64,000 bases of DNA from Bradysia coprophila. Lineage: Eukaryota; Arthropoda; Insecta; Diptera; Sciaridae. Location of the stretch: contig NW_023503325.1 of the NCBI RefSeq assembly GCF_014529535.1, positions 1,098,256 to 1,162,255 on the forward strand. Reading direction: 5' to 3'. Each line of letters opens with the position of its first letter. Within the stretch, counting starts at the first letter, position 1. Under the pieces are notes generated by a model. That model was not told the DNA's origin. It did not search any database and was given only the letters and a program-made list of their open reading frames with translations. Both the position numbers and the translations under genes were made by a program. This document shows, one piece after another, positions 1 through 8,460 of this stretch.

Positions 1-124
1 GGACTCTACTGTGAGAAGACCAGACAGTCTATTTCTGTTGTGCATGCTCTACTTGCCTTCTCGTTTGATTGTAGAATTGTTGTTGTCTTGTTATGTTTTT
101 GTGACAAGTGGAAGTGGAAGGTCA

Positions 125-496
125 TTAAAATAAGCTGACAAGGCTTGCGCGAGTGACATTTAGTTGCAAAATTTTTGTAGGATCAATTTCTTTAGTATTT
201 TTCATACATCGCGATTCGTACACATCGCCGATATCGTCCATAGTTCCAAGTAATAATGGTTCTTTTTTTTTAAACTGTGAGAAACTGTCTTTAAAATGGA
301 CATATTTGAATATGAAACGACCCTGTGAAGTGAGATCAGTACAGTTTTGTTCTGGGGTTCGTAGAGGCAGGTTGTTTGCATTTTTACGAACTAAAATATC
401 AGTGGTGAAATCAGGTGACAATTGGAAGGTAAGAAGAAATTTTCTGTTGTAAACTTTATGAAAGACGGTAAAATGGGGGTACTGATGAATGAACAT
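125..496 (-). CDS. Outermost unknown gene of the element, left arm
   Basis: An open frame of about 123 codons starting at an ATG at 496 and reading outwards. It is the left-arm counterpart of 5424-5801. The two arms differ by several one-base indels in short homopolymers, so the reading frame switches between the copies and the true protein cannot be stated. The downstream part is identical in both (a Met-Asp-Asp-Ile-Gly-Asp stretch followed by a Lys-Glu-Ile-Asp-Pro stretch). I recognise no domain. It lies next to the protease in divergent orientation. Confidence 0.4.
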   Translation of the reverse strand: MFIHQYPHFTVFHKVYNRKFLLTFQLSPDFTTDILVRKNANNLPLRTPEQNCTDLTSQGRFIFKYVHFKDSFSQFKKKEPLLLGTMDDIGDVYESRCMKNTKEIDPTKILQLNVTRASLVSLF

Positions 497-510
497 CTTT
501 CTAGACCTAC

Positions 511-1056
511 ACTTTGACCGTACTACAGCTGTGGTCAACCACTGTAATCGCTTTGTTGAAATTGCCAAGATAAAATGAATACCATCTGGAAATCAATAAT
601 TCAGCAAAAATCGGAAATTTAAGTCTGCACAATGGACAAATTGGGAATGTTATACTGTCGGAAAAGGATGAGTACGGCTTCATAATCAACCTTTCGTCAT
701 CGTATTCACCGGTACTCACTGGGTAGGATTTTATGTGGATAAAAATCGTAAAGTTCATTTTCGACAGTTTTGGATTTCCCCCATACATCTATGACATGAC
801 AGATTTTTTTATTAGAAATTGTTCAACTTTTGAATCAAACGAGGCAACTTGAATCAAAAGTTTGTGGTATGTATGCTGCGTGTTTTGTCCTACATATGTC
901 AAACGGTGGTTCAATGAAATCATTTATCGACAAGTTTTTCTTTAAATTTACATCTTAATGACATTTTCATTAAAAAAAATTCAATTATTATATACAAAAC
1001 TGCGTTGTCAGAAACCTTTTGGCACAAAAAAAAGCGGATCAAGAAAAAAAAAACTT
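511..1056 (+). pseudogene. Adenain-like protease, frame-broken left copy
   Basis: Reverse-complement counterpart of the intact protease at 4855-5406. It is interrupted by one-base changes, for example ccc reduced to cc near 710, gg to g and a five-T run to four Ts near 750, and an extra g near 842. The segments around the catalytic His and Cys are still readable in different frames. The lesions are of homopolymer type, so this could be a decayed copy or a badly polished stretch. Confidence 0.6.
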
Positions 1057-1279
1057 AAGGAAAAAGATGATGAAGTTTTGGTCGTAAGCCAAAATATGCC
1101 TTTTTAAGGTTTAAGTAGTGAAAAAATTTGATTCAAGAATTTGATCGGTAAAAACTGTGTCAATAAAAATCGGATATTGATTTACTGGTAAAATTGTACT
1201 TTATTAAAATGAAAACAAAGAAATTAATTGAAGAGCTTAATTGTTACATAATCACTGACAAGTAAATTATTTAAAAAAA

Positions 1280-1618
1280 TCATTGTCGTAGTTGTTGGTG
1301 TTGTTCCAGATAAAATCTTAGTACTGCTACAACTTCGTCGTATGTGTATGTACCATCTTCATCGGCTGAGTCGGTAGCTTGACTCTCGATAGATTCTGGT
1401 TCTCCTGAGTTATTGTCTCCTTTGTCTTCTTCTTCTGCATCATCATCATCTTGATCACTTTCAGTACCAACATTGTCGCTTTCTTGATCATTATCGCATT
1501 CTTCAACGTCTTCGTCACTATCGTTTTGGATATATTCTGAATGTTTTCTAGAAATATGCCTTTTTAAGTTGTAAGTGGTGGCAAGAGTGCTTGAGCAATG
1601 CGGACAGGTTACAGCCAT
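1280..1618 (-). CDS. Acidic C2H2 zinc-finger protein B, left copy
   Basis: 112 codons encoding the same protein as 4295-4633. A single N-terminal C2H2 finger (Cys-x2-Cys near residues 5-8, two His near 21 and 26) is followed by a very acidic Asp/Glu/Ser-rich stretch and a C-terminal motif YTYDEVVAVLRF. In contrast to the protease, this copy has kept its frame. See the right copy for interpretation. Confidence 0.6.
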   Translation of the reverse strand: MAVTCPHCSSTLATTYNLKRHISRKHSEYIQNDSDEDVEECDNDQESDNVGTESDQDDDDAEEEDKGDNNSGEPESIESQATDSADEDGTYTYDEVVAVLRFYLEQHQQLRQ

Positions 1619-1680
1619 TCTTTATCTTTACTCGTCACCGTTTGGAGTAGAACTGAGGTAGTATTATTCTGGAACTCCTT

Positions 1681-2040
1681 ATTTATTACAATGATGCTTA
1701 TGAAACCGAAGAATTGCTTGAAGCTCTTTATATGTATAACTTTGGGAGGTCTCTAAGAGTCCTATCGCGTAACATCCCGTTTCCAGTTGTAAAGTCTGTT
1801 TCGAACTGTTTTGTTTCATTTACTTTCAAAGTGTTTATTCGCTGGATATACAATCAAAGGTGGTCTGCCCAGACGTCTAACATTGCGGGATGCTCGAGGT
1901 CTAGGATCGATCCATACGTTTTCAGGAGTACCGTACAAATATTGTACTTCAGGTTTGGTTACGTTTACGTGTTTCTCGTAATGGTGAGAATATAAGTAGA
2001 AATGACTTATAAACACTTCACCGCATATTGGACACTTCAT
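1681..2040 (-). pseudogene. C2H2 zinc-finger protein A, truncated left copy
   Basis: Counterpart of 3875-4234. The frame is intact for the finger and the basic middle part, then an extra T in a T run near 1832 shifts the frame, giving a 74-codon product instead of 119. Sequence beyond the shift, including the C-terminal YTYKELQAILRF coding stretch near 1700-1735, is still present out of frame. Confidence 0.6.
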
Positions 2041-2194
2041 TTTTCTTCGTGGAGCGTTGTGGCATGTACAAAACCCAAAGTCCTATAATCTTTACAATTT
2101 TGTAAAGATTTTTATTTATATTAATATCCGTTCTCGCTACTGTGTCAACTGTACCATACCTTATCATTGACTGAATCATATCTAGCCGTAACAT
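2018..2194 (-). CDS. Small hydrophobic-tailed protein, left copy
   Basis: 58 codons from the first ATG, identical in sequence to 3721-3897. A hydrophobic segment (about IVKIIGLWVLYM) sits in the middle to C-terminal part, so a short membrane-associated peptide is possible. The end overlaps the start of zinc-finger protein A by 23 bases in both arms. Function unknown. Confidence 0.35.
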   Translation of the reverse strand: MLRLDMIQSMIRYGTVDTVARTDININKNLYKIVKIIGLWVLYMPQRSTKKNEVSNMR

Positions 2195-2237
2195 TTCATT
2201 TATAAACAAATCTCCGAGATACTTGGTTTTTGCAACC

Positions 2238-2564
2238 CTATTTAGTGTTACTCTGAGATTTCACTAGTTTAGGATAAAATATTTTAGCACAGACGAGTTC
2301 AGTTAAATGTTTCAACCCCAGGCCTATCACTCCGACGGCTGAATGCCAATTTTTGTTTCTTAGCCAATCAATGAGAAACGCTAAGATGGCCTTTTTGTCA
2401 GCATTGTGTACGTCATCACTAGTACAGGCAGCTTTGTAAGCTAAATCGTGTTCTTTCGCAATTAAGTCGTCACTATCAACCGGTGACCCATTATTCAATT
2501 CATTGCCTGGACCAAGATATCTGTGCCCCGGAAACAAGAATATGTTACCAAATGTCATTCTCAT
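2238..2564 (-). CDS. Parvovirus-VP1-type phospholipase A2 protein, left copy
   Basis: 108 codons, the same predicted protein as the right copy at 3351-3677. It has the calcium-loop motif YLGPGN and the catalytic pair HDLAY. It reads away from the palindrome centre. See the right copy for domain description. Confidence 0.7.
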   Translation of the reverse strand: MRMTFGNIFLFPGHRYLGPGNELNNGSPVDSDDLIAKEHDLAYKAACTSDDVHNADKKAILAFLIDWLRNKNWHSAVGVIGLGLKHLTELVCAKIFYPKLVKSQSNTK

Positions 2565-2594
2565 CAGTCTTTAGTAGTTGAAGCTTTCATTATC

Positions 2595-2765
2595 TTTAAC
2601 ACTTTTTGTGTTAGAAAATTATTTATCGAGACTTTTTTGTCAGAAAATTATTTTTTCAACATTTTTTTGACAGAAATTATTTTGTCAATATTTTTTTGTC
2701 AGAATTTTTTTTTTTCAACCATTTTTTTGTCAGATTTTCTTTTTTCAATATTTTTGTGTTTACTT
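2595..2765. repeat. Degenerate T/A-rich tandem repeat, left arm
   Basis: Repeated units of about 25-32 bases of the type TTTTTTGTCAGAAATT-TTTTCAA lie between the PLA2 gene and the central region. The mirror copy is at 3150-3320. The long open frames read from it are low-complexity Phe/Asn repeats and are not taken as genes. Confidence 0.7.
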
Positions 2766-2940
2766 TTCAACTCTTTTATGTCAAGTGAGAAGATTGCACC
2801 GCAATGAATAAACTACGTGTGTGTTGTACGCACACCGACGAATCACTCAGTAATGAGCTGCTAAATGATTGTAGCTCTTTATAAAATGAAACTTGTCCCC
2901 TTCCATCGTTGAAGAGGTCAAAGACCAACCCCGTCCCCCG

Positions 2941-2973
2941 ACCAATAATATATACACGCTTCAGCCATGTGGA
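2941..2973. other. Unpaired centre of the palindrome
   Basis: These 33 bases separate the two arms. The flanks are G/C-rich (cgtcccccg on the left, cgggggacg on the right), while the spacer itself is AT-rich. Seen directly. Whether it is a former genome terminus (head-to-head junction) or a chimeric join is inference. Confidence 0.85.
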
Positions 2974-3149
2974 CGGGGGACGGGGTTGGTCTTTGACCTC
3001 TTCAACGATGGAAGGGGACAAGTTTCATTTTATAAAGAGCTACAATCATTTAGCAGCTCATTACTGAGTGATTCGTCGGTGTGCGTACAACACACACGTA
3101 GTTTATTCATTGCGGTGCAATCTTCTCACTTGACATAAAAGAGTTGAAA

Positions 3150-3320
3150 AGTAAACACAAAAATATTGAAAAAAGAAAATCTGACAAAAAAATGGTTGAA
3201 AAAAAAAAATTCTGACAAAAAAATATTGACAAAATAATTTTCTGTCAAAAAAATGTTGAAAAAATAATTTTCTGACAAAAAAGTCTCGATAAATAATTTT
3301 CTAACACAAAAAGTGTTAAA
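3150..3320. repeat. Degenerate A/T-rich tandem repeat, right arm
   Basis: Mirror of 2595-2765: repeats of the form CTGACAAAAAAAT-TTGAAAAAA. It lies immediately upstream of the PLA2 start codon, where a promoter or 5' leader would be, and may be a spacer or regulatory stretch. No function can be assigned. Confidence 0.7.
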
Positions 3321-3350
3321 GATAATGAAAGCTTCAACTACTAAAGACTG

Positions 3351-3677
3351 ATGAGAATGACATTTGGTAACATATTCTTGTTTCCGGGGCACAGATATCT
3401 TGGTCCAGGCAATGAATTGAATAATGGGTCACCGGTTGATAGTGACGACTTAATTGCGAAAGAACACGATTTAGCTTACAAAGCTGCCTGTACTAGTGAT
3501 GACGTACACAATGCTGACAAAAAGGCCATCTTAGCGTTTCTCATTGATTGGCTAAGAAACAAAAATTGGCATTCAGCCGTCGGAGTGATAGGCCTGGGGT
3601 TGAAACATTTAACTGAACTCGTCTGTGCTAAAATATTTTATCCTAAACTAGTGAAATCTCAGAGTAACACTAAATAG
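3351..3677 (+). CDS. Parvovirus-VP1-type phospholipase A2 protein, right copy
   Basis: A 108-residue protein that is almost only a phospholipase A2 domain. Residues about 16-21 are YLGPGN, the calcium-binding loop, and residues about 39-43 are HDLAY, the catalytic His-Asp with the conserved Tyr; a conserved Pro-Val-Asp lies between them. In parvoviruses and densoviruses this domain forms the unique N-terminus of the minor capsid protein and breaches the endosomal membrane; free-standing versions are reported in some adintoviruses. No capsid fusion follows here: the frame stops after a hydrophobic helix-rich tail. The start ATG is followed three residues later by another ATG; either is possible. 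Both arms carry an unbroken copy, the best-preserved gene of the element. Confidence 0.75.
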   Translation: MRMTFGNIFLFPGHRYLGPGNELNNGSPVDSDDLIAKEHDLAYKAACTSDDVHNADKKAILAFLIDWLRNKNWHSAVGVIGLGLKHLTELVCAKIFYPKLVKSQSNTK

Positions 3678-3720
3678 GGTTGCAAAAACCAAGTATCTCG
3701 GAGATTTGTTTATAAATGAA

Positions 3721-3897
3721 ATGTTACGGCTAGATATGATTCAGTCAATGATAAGGTATGGTACAGTTGACACAGTAGCGAGAACGGATATTAATATAAA
3801 TAAAAATCTTTACAAAATTGTGAAGATTATAGGACTTTGGGTTTTGTACATGCCACAACGCTCCACGAAGAAAAATGAAGTGTCCAATATGCGGTGA
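3721..3897 (+). CDS. Small hydrophobic-tailed protein, right copy
   Basis: 58 codons from the first ATG (a longer frame would need a TTG start). It lies 43 bases after the PLA2 stop and overlaps zinc-finger protein A by 23 bases in another frame, which suggests a compact viral-type transcription unit with PLA2 and the two fingers on one strand. A hydrophobic stretch near residues 35-46 is followed by a basic tail. I do not recognise a family, and coding is supported mainly by exact conservation between the arms, which is weak if the arms are a recent duplicate. Confidence 0.35.
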   Translation: MLRLDMIQSMIRYGTVDTVARTDININKNLYKIVKIIGLWVLYMPQRSTKKNEVSNMR

Positions 3898-4234
3898 AGT
3901 GTTTATAAGTCATTTCTACTTATATTCTCACCATTACGAGAAACACGTAAACGTAACCAAACCTGAAGTACAATATTTGTACGGTACTCCTGAAAACGTA
4001 TGGATCGATCCTAGACCTCGAGCATCCCGCAATGTTAGACGTCTGGGCAGACCACCTTTGATTGTATATCCAGCGAATAACACTTTGAAAGTAAATGAAA
4101 CAAAACAGTTCGAAACAGACTTTACAACTGGAAACGGGATGTTACGCGATAGGACTCTTAGAGACCTCCAAAGTTATACATATAAAGAGCTTCAAGCAAT
4201 TCTTCGGTTTCATAAGCATCATTGTAATAAATAA
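3875..4234 (+). CDS. C2H2 zinc-finger protein A, right copy
   Basis: 119 residues with one N-terminal C2H2 finger (CPICGEVF at residues 3-10, His pair near 20 and 24), a Pro/Arg-rich middle (RPRASRNVRRLGRPP) that resembles an AT-hook-like basic patch, and a C-terminal motif YTYKELQAILRF. The same motif ends protein B downstream (YTYDEVVAVLRF), so A and B look like paralogues that diverged in their linkers: basic in A, acidic in B. A DNA-binding or regulatory role in the element is inference. Confidence 0.6.
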   Translation: MKCPICGEVFISHFYLYSHHYEKHVNVTKPEVQYLYGTPENVWIDPRPRASRNVRRLGRPPLIVYPANNTLKVNETKQFETDFTTGNGMLRDRTLRDLQSYTYKELQAILRFHKHHCNK

Positions 4235-4294
4235 GGAGTTCCAGAATAATACTACCTCAGTTCTACTCCAAACGGTGACGAGTAAAGATAAAGA

Positions 4295-4633
4295 ATGGCT
4301 GTAACCTGTCCGCATTGCTCAAGCACTCTTGCCACCACTTACAACTTAAAAAGGCATATTTCTAGAAAACATTCAGAATATATCCAAAACGATAGTGACG
4401 AAGACGTTGAAGAATGCGATAATGATCAAGAAAGCGACAATGTTGGTACTGAAAGTGATCAAGATGATGATGATGCAGAAGAAGAAGACAAAGGAGACAA
4501 TAACTCAGGAGAACCAGAATCTATCGAGAGTCAAGCTACCGACTCAGCCGATGAAGATGGTACATACACATACGACGAAGTTGTAGCAGTACTAAGATTT
4601 TATCTGGAACAACACCAACAACTACGACAATGA
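4295..4633 (+). CDS. Acidic C2H2 zinc-finger protein B, right copy
   Basis: 112 residues. The N-terminal finger reads CPHCSSTL with a His pair near 21 and 26; residues about 32-85 are dominated by Asp, Glu, Ser and Asn; the last 20 residues hold the YTYDEVVAVLRF motif shared with protein A. It starts 61 bases after the stop of A on the same strand. Identical in the left arm. An acidic finger protein could be a transcriptional regulator or nucleic-acid chaperone of the element; this is inference. Confidence 0.6.
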   Translation: MAVTCPHCSSTLATTYNLKRHISRKHSEYIQNDSDEDVEECDNDQESDNVGTESDQDDDDAEEEDKGDNNSGEPESIESQATDSADEDGTYTYDEVVAVLRFYLEQHQQLRQ

Positions 4634-4854
4634 TTTTTTTAAATAATTTACTTGTCAGTGATTATGTAACAATTAAGCTCTTCAATTAATTTCTTTGTTT
4701 TCATTTTAATAAAGTACAATTTTACCAGTAAATCAATATCCGATTTTTTATTGACACAGTTTTACCGATCAAATTTCTTGAATCAAATTTTTTCACTACT
4801 TAAACCTTAAAAAGGCATATTTTGGCTTACGACCAAACTTCATCATCTTTTTCC

Positions 4855-5406
4855 TTAAGTTTTTTTTTTCTTGATCCGCTTTTTTTTGTGCCAAAAGGTT
4901 TCTGACAACGCAGTTTTGTATATAATAATTGAATTTTTTTTAATGAAAATGTCATTAAGATGTAAATTTAAAGAAAACTTGTCGATAAATGATTTCATTG
5001 AACCACCGTTTGACATATGTAGGACAAAACACGCAGCATACATACCACAAACTTTTGATTCAAGTTGCTCGTTTGATTCAAAAGTTGAACAATTTCTAAT
5101 AAAAAAATCTGTCATGTCATAGATGTATGGGGGAAATCCAAAACTGTCGAAAAATGAACCTTTACGATTTTTATCCACATAAAATCCTACCCAGTGAGTA
5201 CCGGGTGAATACGATGACGAAAGGTTGATTATGAAGCCGTACTCATCCTTTTCCGACAGTATAACATTCTCCAATTTGTCCATTGTGCAGACTTTAAATT
5301 TCCGATTTTTTGCTGAATTATTGATTTCCAAGATGGTATTCATTTTATCTTTGGCCAATTTCAACAAAGCGATTACAGTGGTTGACCACAGCTGTAGTAC
5401 GGTCAA
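4855..5406 (-). CDS. Adenain-like (adenovirus-type) cysteine protease
   Basis: An open frame of 183 codons; the frame opens with TTG, and the first ATG is at 5343 (162 codons), so the true start is uncertain. Catalytic landmarks in order are a Gly-Thr-His-Trp segment (His), an acidic residue in FFDSFGFPP, and a Val-Cys-Gly-Met-Tyr segment (Cys). This is the His/Asp/Cys order of the adenovirus protease and Ulp1 clan (CE), which processes capsid precursors in adenoviruses, Polintons and virophages. The length fits the family. The C-terminus is a Lys-rich tail. It runs towards the C2H2 genes (convergent) and is divergent from the outer gene. The left-arm copy is frame-broken. Confidence 0.75.
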   Translation of the reverse strand: MTVLQLWSTTVIALLKLAKDKMNTILEINNSAKNRKFKVCTMDKLENVILSEKDEYGFIINLSSSYSPGTHWVGFYVDKNRKGSFFDSFGFPPYIYDMTDFFIRNCSTFESNEQLESKVCGMYAACFVLHMSNGGSMKSFIDKFSLNLHLNDIFIKKNSIIIYKTALSETFWHKKKRIKKKKT

Positions 5407-5423
5407 AGTGTAGGTCTAGAAAG

Positions 5424-5801
5424 ATGTTCATTCATCAGTACCCCCATTTTACCGTTCTTCATAAAGTTTTACAACAGAAAATTTCTTCTTACCTTCCAAA
5501 TTGTCACCTTGATTTCACCACTGATATTATTAGTTTCGTAAAAATGCAAACAACCTGCCTCTACGAACCCCAGAACAAAACTGTACTGATCTCACTTCAC
5601 AGGGTCGTTTCATATTCAAATATGTCCATTTTAAAGACAGTTTCTCACAGTTTAAAAAAAAAGAACCATTATTTACTTGGAACTATGGACGATATCGGCG
5701 ATGTGTACGAATCGCGATGTATGAAAAATACTAAAGAAATTGATCCTACAAAAATTTTGCAACTAAATGTCACTCCGCAAGCCTTGTCAGCTTATTTTTA
5801 A
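5424..5801 (+). CDS. Outermost unknown gene of the element, right arm
   Basis: An open frame of 125 codons from the first ATG. Compared with the left copy it switches frame in the first half, because of homopolymer indels near 5460-5540, so at least one arm is wrong or broken. The shared C-terminal part reads GTMDDIGDVYESR and onward. No family recognised. A more decayed third copy of the same sequence lies at about 6258-6560, so the gene belongs to a repeated element end. Confidence 0.4.
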   Translation: MFIHQYPHFTVLHKVLQQKISSYLPNCHLDFTTDIISFVKMQTTCLYEPQNKTVLISLHRVVSYSNMSILKTVSHSLKKKNHYLLGTMDDIGDVYESRCMKNTKEIDPTKILQLNVTPQALSAYF

Positions 5802-5889
5802 TGACCTTCCACTTCCACTTGTCACAAAAACATAACAAGACAACAACAATTCTACAATCAAACGAGAAGGCAAGTAGAGCATGCCACAA

Positions 5890-7930
5890 CAGAAATAGAC
5901 TGTGCTGGTCCTTCTACATAGAGTCCGTTTTATGGCAAAATATTATCGAAATTGTGAGAAAGAACCATCGTTCCCATGGAAGTATTCATAAACTCAATTT
6001 TCCTTCACAGAACACAGAAATAGGCTGTGCTGTTCATACTGGACCGTCTCCTTTTTATACAGAAAATATCACAAAAAATCTAAGAAAGAACCAACATTCA
6101 CAGACATTTTTTTTTCCTTCTAAGGCACATCTGAGAATATGTACCGAATTAAAAAAAACTGACATTCTCTCAAGAGTTATATTCAATACAAAAGACATTG
6201 AAGAAACACAGCTTATGCAAAACAGGATCTTCACTGATCGTCTGCATAGTAGTGCAGTTATATAGTATTTGCAATCAGAAAATTTGTCCTTACCTTCCAA
6301 ATAGTCAGAATCGTACGCCTTGTTTTCACCACTTATTTTTTTTAGTTTGGTGAAAATGCAAACAGCCTGACTCTACGAACCCCAGAACAAAACTGTATCG
6401 ATCTCACTACACAGGGTCGTTTTATATTCAAATATTTTTATTTTAAAGACAGTTTCTCACAGTTTGAGAAAAAGAACCATGGTTCTATGGACGATATCGG
6501 CGCTGCATACGAGTCACAATGATGTAGGAAAATACAATAGAAACTGATCCTATAAAATTTTTCCAACTAAATGTCACTTCTCCGCAAGCTTTGTCAGCTA
6601 ATTTTTATTGGCTCTCCACTTGTCACAAAAAACATAGCAATACAACAACATTTATGAACTCAAACGAAAAGGCAAGTACAAATTGCCGCAACTGAAAAAG
6701 ACTGTGCTGATCCTTCAACATAGAGGCCTTATTAAGACAAAATATAATTAAAACTGTGAGAAGGGACCATCGTTCCCATGGAACTATTCATAAACCAAAT
6801 TTTCCTTCACAGAACACATCTAGAAGTAGGCCAAAGCACCTAGCAGGGTAATAGAAAAAAATAAAGTAGTACTTTAATCGAAGTATGCGAATACCTTTTT
6901 TTCATAATGTCATTGCAAAATTACCATTAAGGCTGTTAATGGTATTATTGGTATCAAAAATCTACTCTATTTGACATGTAAAATCCTCTATTACCCTGCT
7001 AGGTGCTTTGAATAGGAACTTCATACACTCGGTGCGGTACCTTTTTATACAGAAAATATCACAAAGACTATGAGAAAGAACAAACACTCACATGAACCTA
7101 TTCTACAGGCAACTTTTCCTTCTAAGACACATCTGAGAATATGAACCGACTTTTAAAGAAAAAACCAACATTCTCTCATGAGGCATATTCAATACTCCTT
7201 GTCCGGGTATATATTGGCCAGTAGAAGGTGCACAATCGCAAAGATTACTCAACCACGCACCACTCGAATCTACAGCTGCATTCGTACTTACAACATTACC
7301 AGATTGGCCACTACCGTATTGTATACCAGAACCAGTCACCTCTCTCAGTGGGTGCATCGACCTCTTCACAAATAGGATGATCGTTCCGTGCATCCATTTT
7401 TTACAAAGTCAGCTGTTTCAACACAAATTAGGTTAAATAGTTTTCTGATGCGATTTTTTCTTTTCTTGTTAGAATCGTTTTGTGAGATTTTTTTCCACCC
7501 TAATTAGTTTTACTAATCCGATATTTTCTCTCAACGAATTAGATTTTATATTTTCATAAACCTTTTTCAGCTACCAGAAACTCTCAGCACCAGGTGTCAC
7601 TCAAATATAGACAAAAACAATTTGATGACAGCAAGACAACACCGCAAAATATTCAAAAAATAATAATAACAACAAAAAAACCAAAACACAAGTACAACCT
7701 ATCGTACCTCTATCCAGAAATAGACTGTGCTGTTCGTTCTGCACCGAGTCCTTTTTATACAGAAAATATCACCAAAAATGTGAGAAAAAATCAACGTTCA
7801 CACGGATCTATTCCACAGACAATTTTTCCTTCTAGGAACACATCTGAGAATATACACCGACTTAAAAAGAAAAAAAACGATATTCTCACAAACTATTCAA
7901 CACAAAGGACTTAACAGAAACACCGTTTAT
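5890..7930. repeat. Repeated outer-end blocks of the element
   Basis: A block of about 150 bases starting near AGAAATAGACTGTGCTG and continuing into TTTTTATACAGAAAATATCAC and CATCTGAGAATAT recurs at about 5890, 6017, 6690, 7045 and 7718. In addition 6258-6830 is a diverged second copy of 5460-6010, including the relict of the outer gene. Open frames across this region are broken. The stretch therefore looks like tandem, decayed copies of the element terminus. The interval 7195-7400 does not match the other copies; on the minus strand it is open for about 60 Ser/Gly-rich codons, which I could not identify. Confidence 0.65.
6833..7009. mobile_element. 177-bp MITE in the terminal repeats
   Basis: Perfect terminal inverted repeats of about 23 bp beginning AAAGCACCTAGCAGGGTA flank an AT-rich core with no coding capacity. 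It interrupts one of the repeat blocks. The target duplication is not clear: only a weak similarity (agtagg/aatagg) is visible. Confidence 0.7.
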
Positions 7931-7949
7931 ACACGGAGTATATGTGCGT

Positions 7950-8435
7950 ATAGTTCAGCGCATAGTCTTTGCAAAGGATATACACCGCCTATAGTAAAAG
8001 GTACTGTGACTATACCGCCTAGAATAAGTGAAAATAACACAAAAGGATATGCGCCGCGTATATAAAGTGGTATCACTGATATATAAATGAAATACACCGC
8101 ATATATAAAGTGGTGATATAAAGGAAATTTACCACTTATATAATGCGGTGATATAAAGAAAAGTTGGCGCTTATATAAAGTAATTAATGTGTGATAAAAA
8201 GCGGCAATCTCTTTATATAATGTGGTGATATAAAGTGAAATTTACCGCTTAAATAAGGCGGCGATATAAAGAAAATTTGATGCTTATATAAAGTAATTAA
8301 TGTACAATAAAAAGCGGTAATCTCTTTAATATAAAGCGGTGATAAAAGGGAATTTACCGCTTATATAAAGCAATAAATTAATAAATGGGCAATAAAAGGC
8401 GGCAACCCTTTAATTAAAAGTTTGACAGCTAGGCC
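7950..8435. repeat. Hairpin-forming tandem repeats
   Basis: Short motifs such as ATATAAAGCGGTGATATAAA and TTTACCGCTTATATAAAG alternate in both orientations, so the strand can fold repeatedly. A larger period of 112 bp is visible between the copies of AAGTAATTAATG at 8179 and 8291, with a third, shortened unit at about 8368. It ends 25 bases before the first visible Ziz exon, next to or within that intron's acceptor region. Confidence 0.7.
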
Positions 8436-8460
8436 ACTAATCCCCGTATTACTCTTCTAG

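Larger units (their letters stand above)
1..5928. mobile_element. Giant palindrome of a Polinton/adintovirus-like element
   Basis: Bases 1-2940 are the reverse complement of about 2974-5928, separated by a 33-bp unpaired spacer; position x on the left matches about 5914-x on the right near the centre, drifting by about 15 bases at the outer end. Each arm carries, from the centre outwards, a phospholipase A2 protein, a small protein, two C2H2 proteins, an adenain-like protease on the opposite strand and an outermost unknown gene. The PLA2 plus adenovirus-type protease combination is known from some adintoviruses/Polintons; no polymerase B, integrase or capsid gene is visible, so this is a partial or non-autonomous copy. 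The left edge is cut by the window. The palindrome lies upstream of the first visible Ziz exon, so it may sit in a Ziz intron. Confidence 0.75.

Noticed and set aside
1327-1518. 63-codon Lys/Met-rich frame inside zinc-finger gene B (also 4395-4586)
   Set aside because: Shifted-frame shadow of the acidic GA-rich stretch of gene B.
2523-2807. 94-codon Phe/Asn-rich open frame (and mirror frame at 3126-3392)
   Set aside because: It is the translation of the T/A-rich tandem repeat beside the palindrome centre, antisense to the PLA2 gene start; low complexity and no domain.
2776-3138. Two 81-codon open frames crossing the palindrome centre
   Set aside because: They are mirror translations of the inverted arms, identical apart from the spacer; expected from the palindrome itself.
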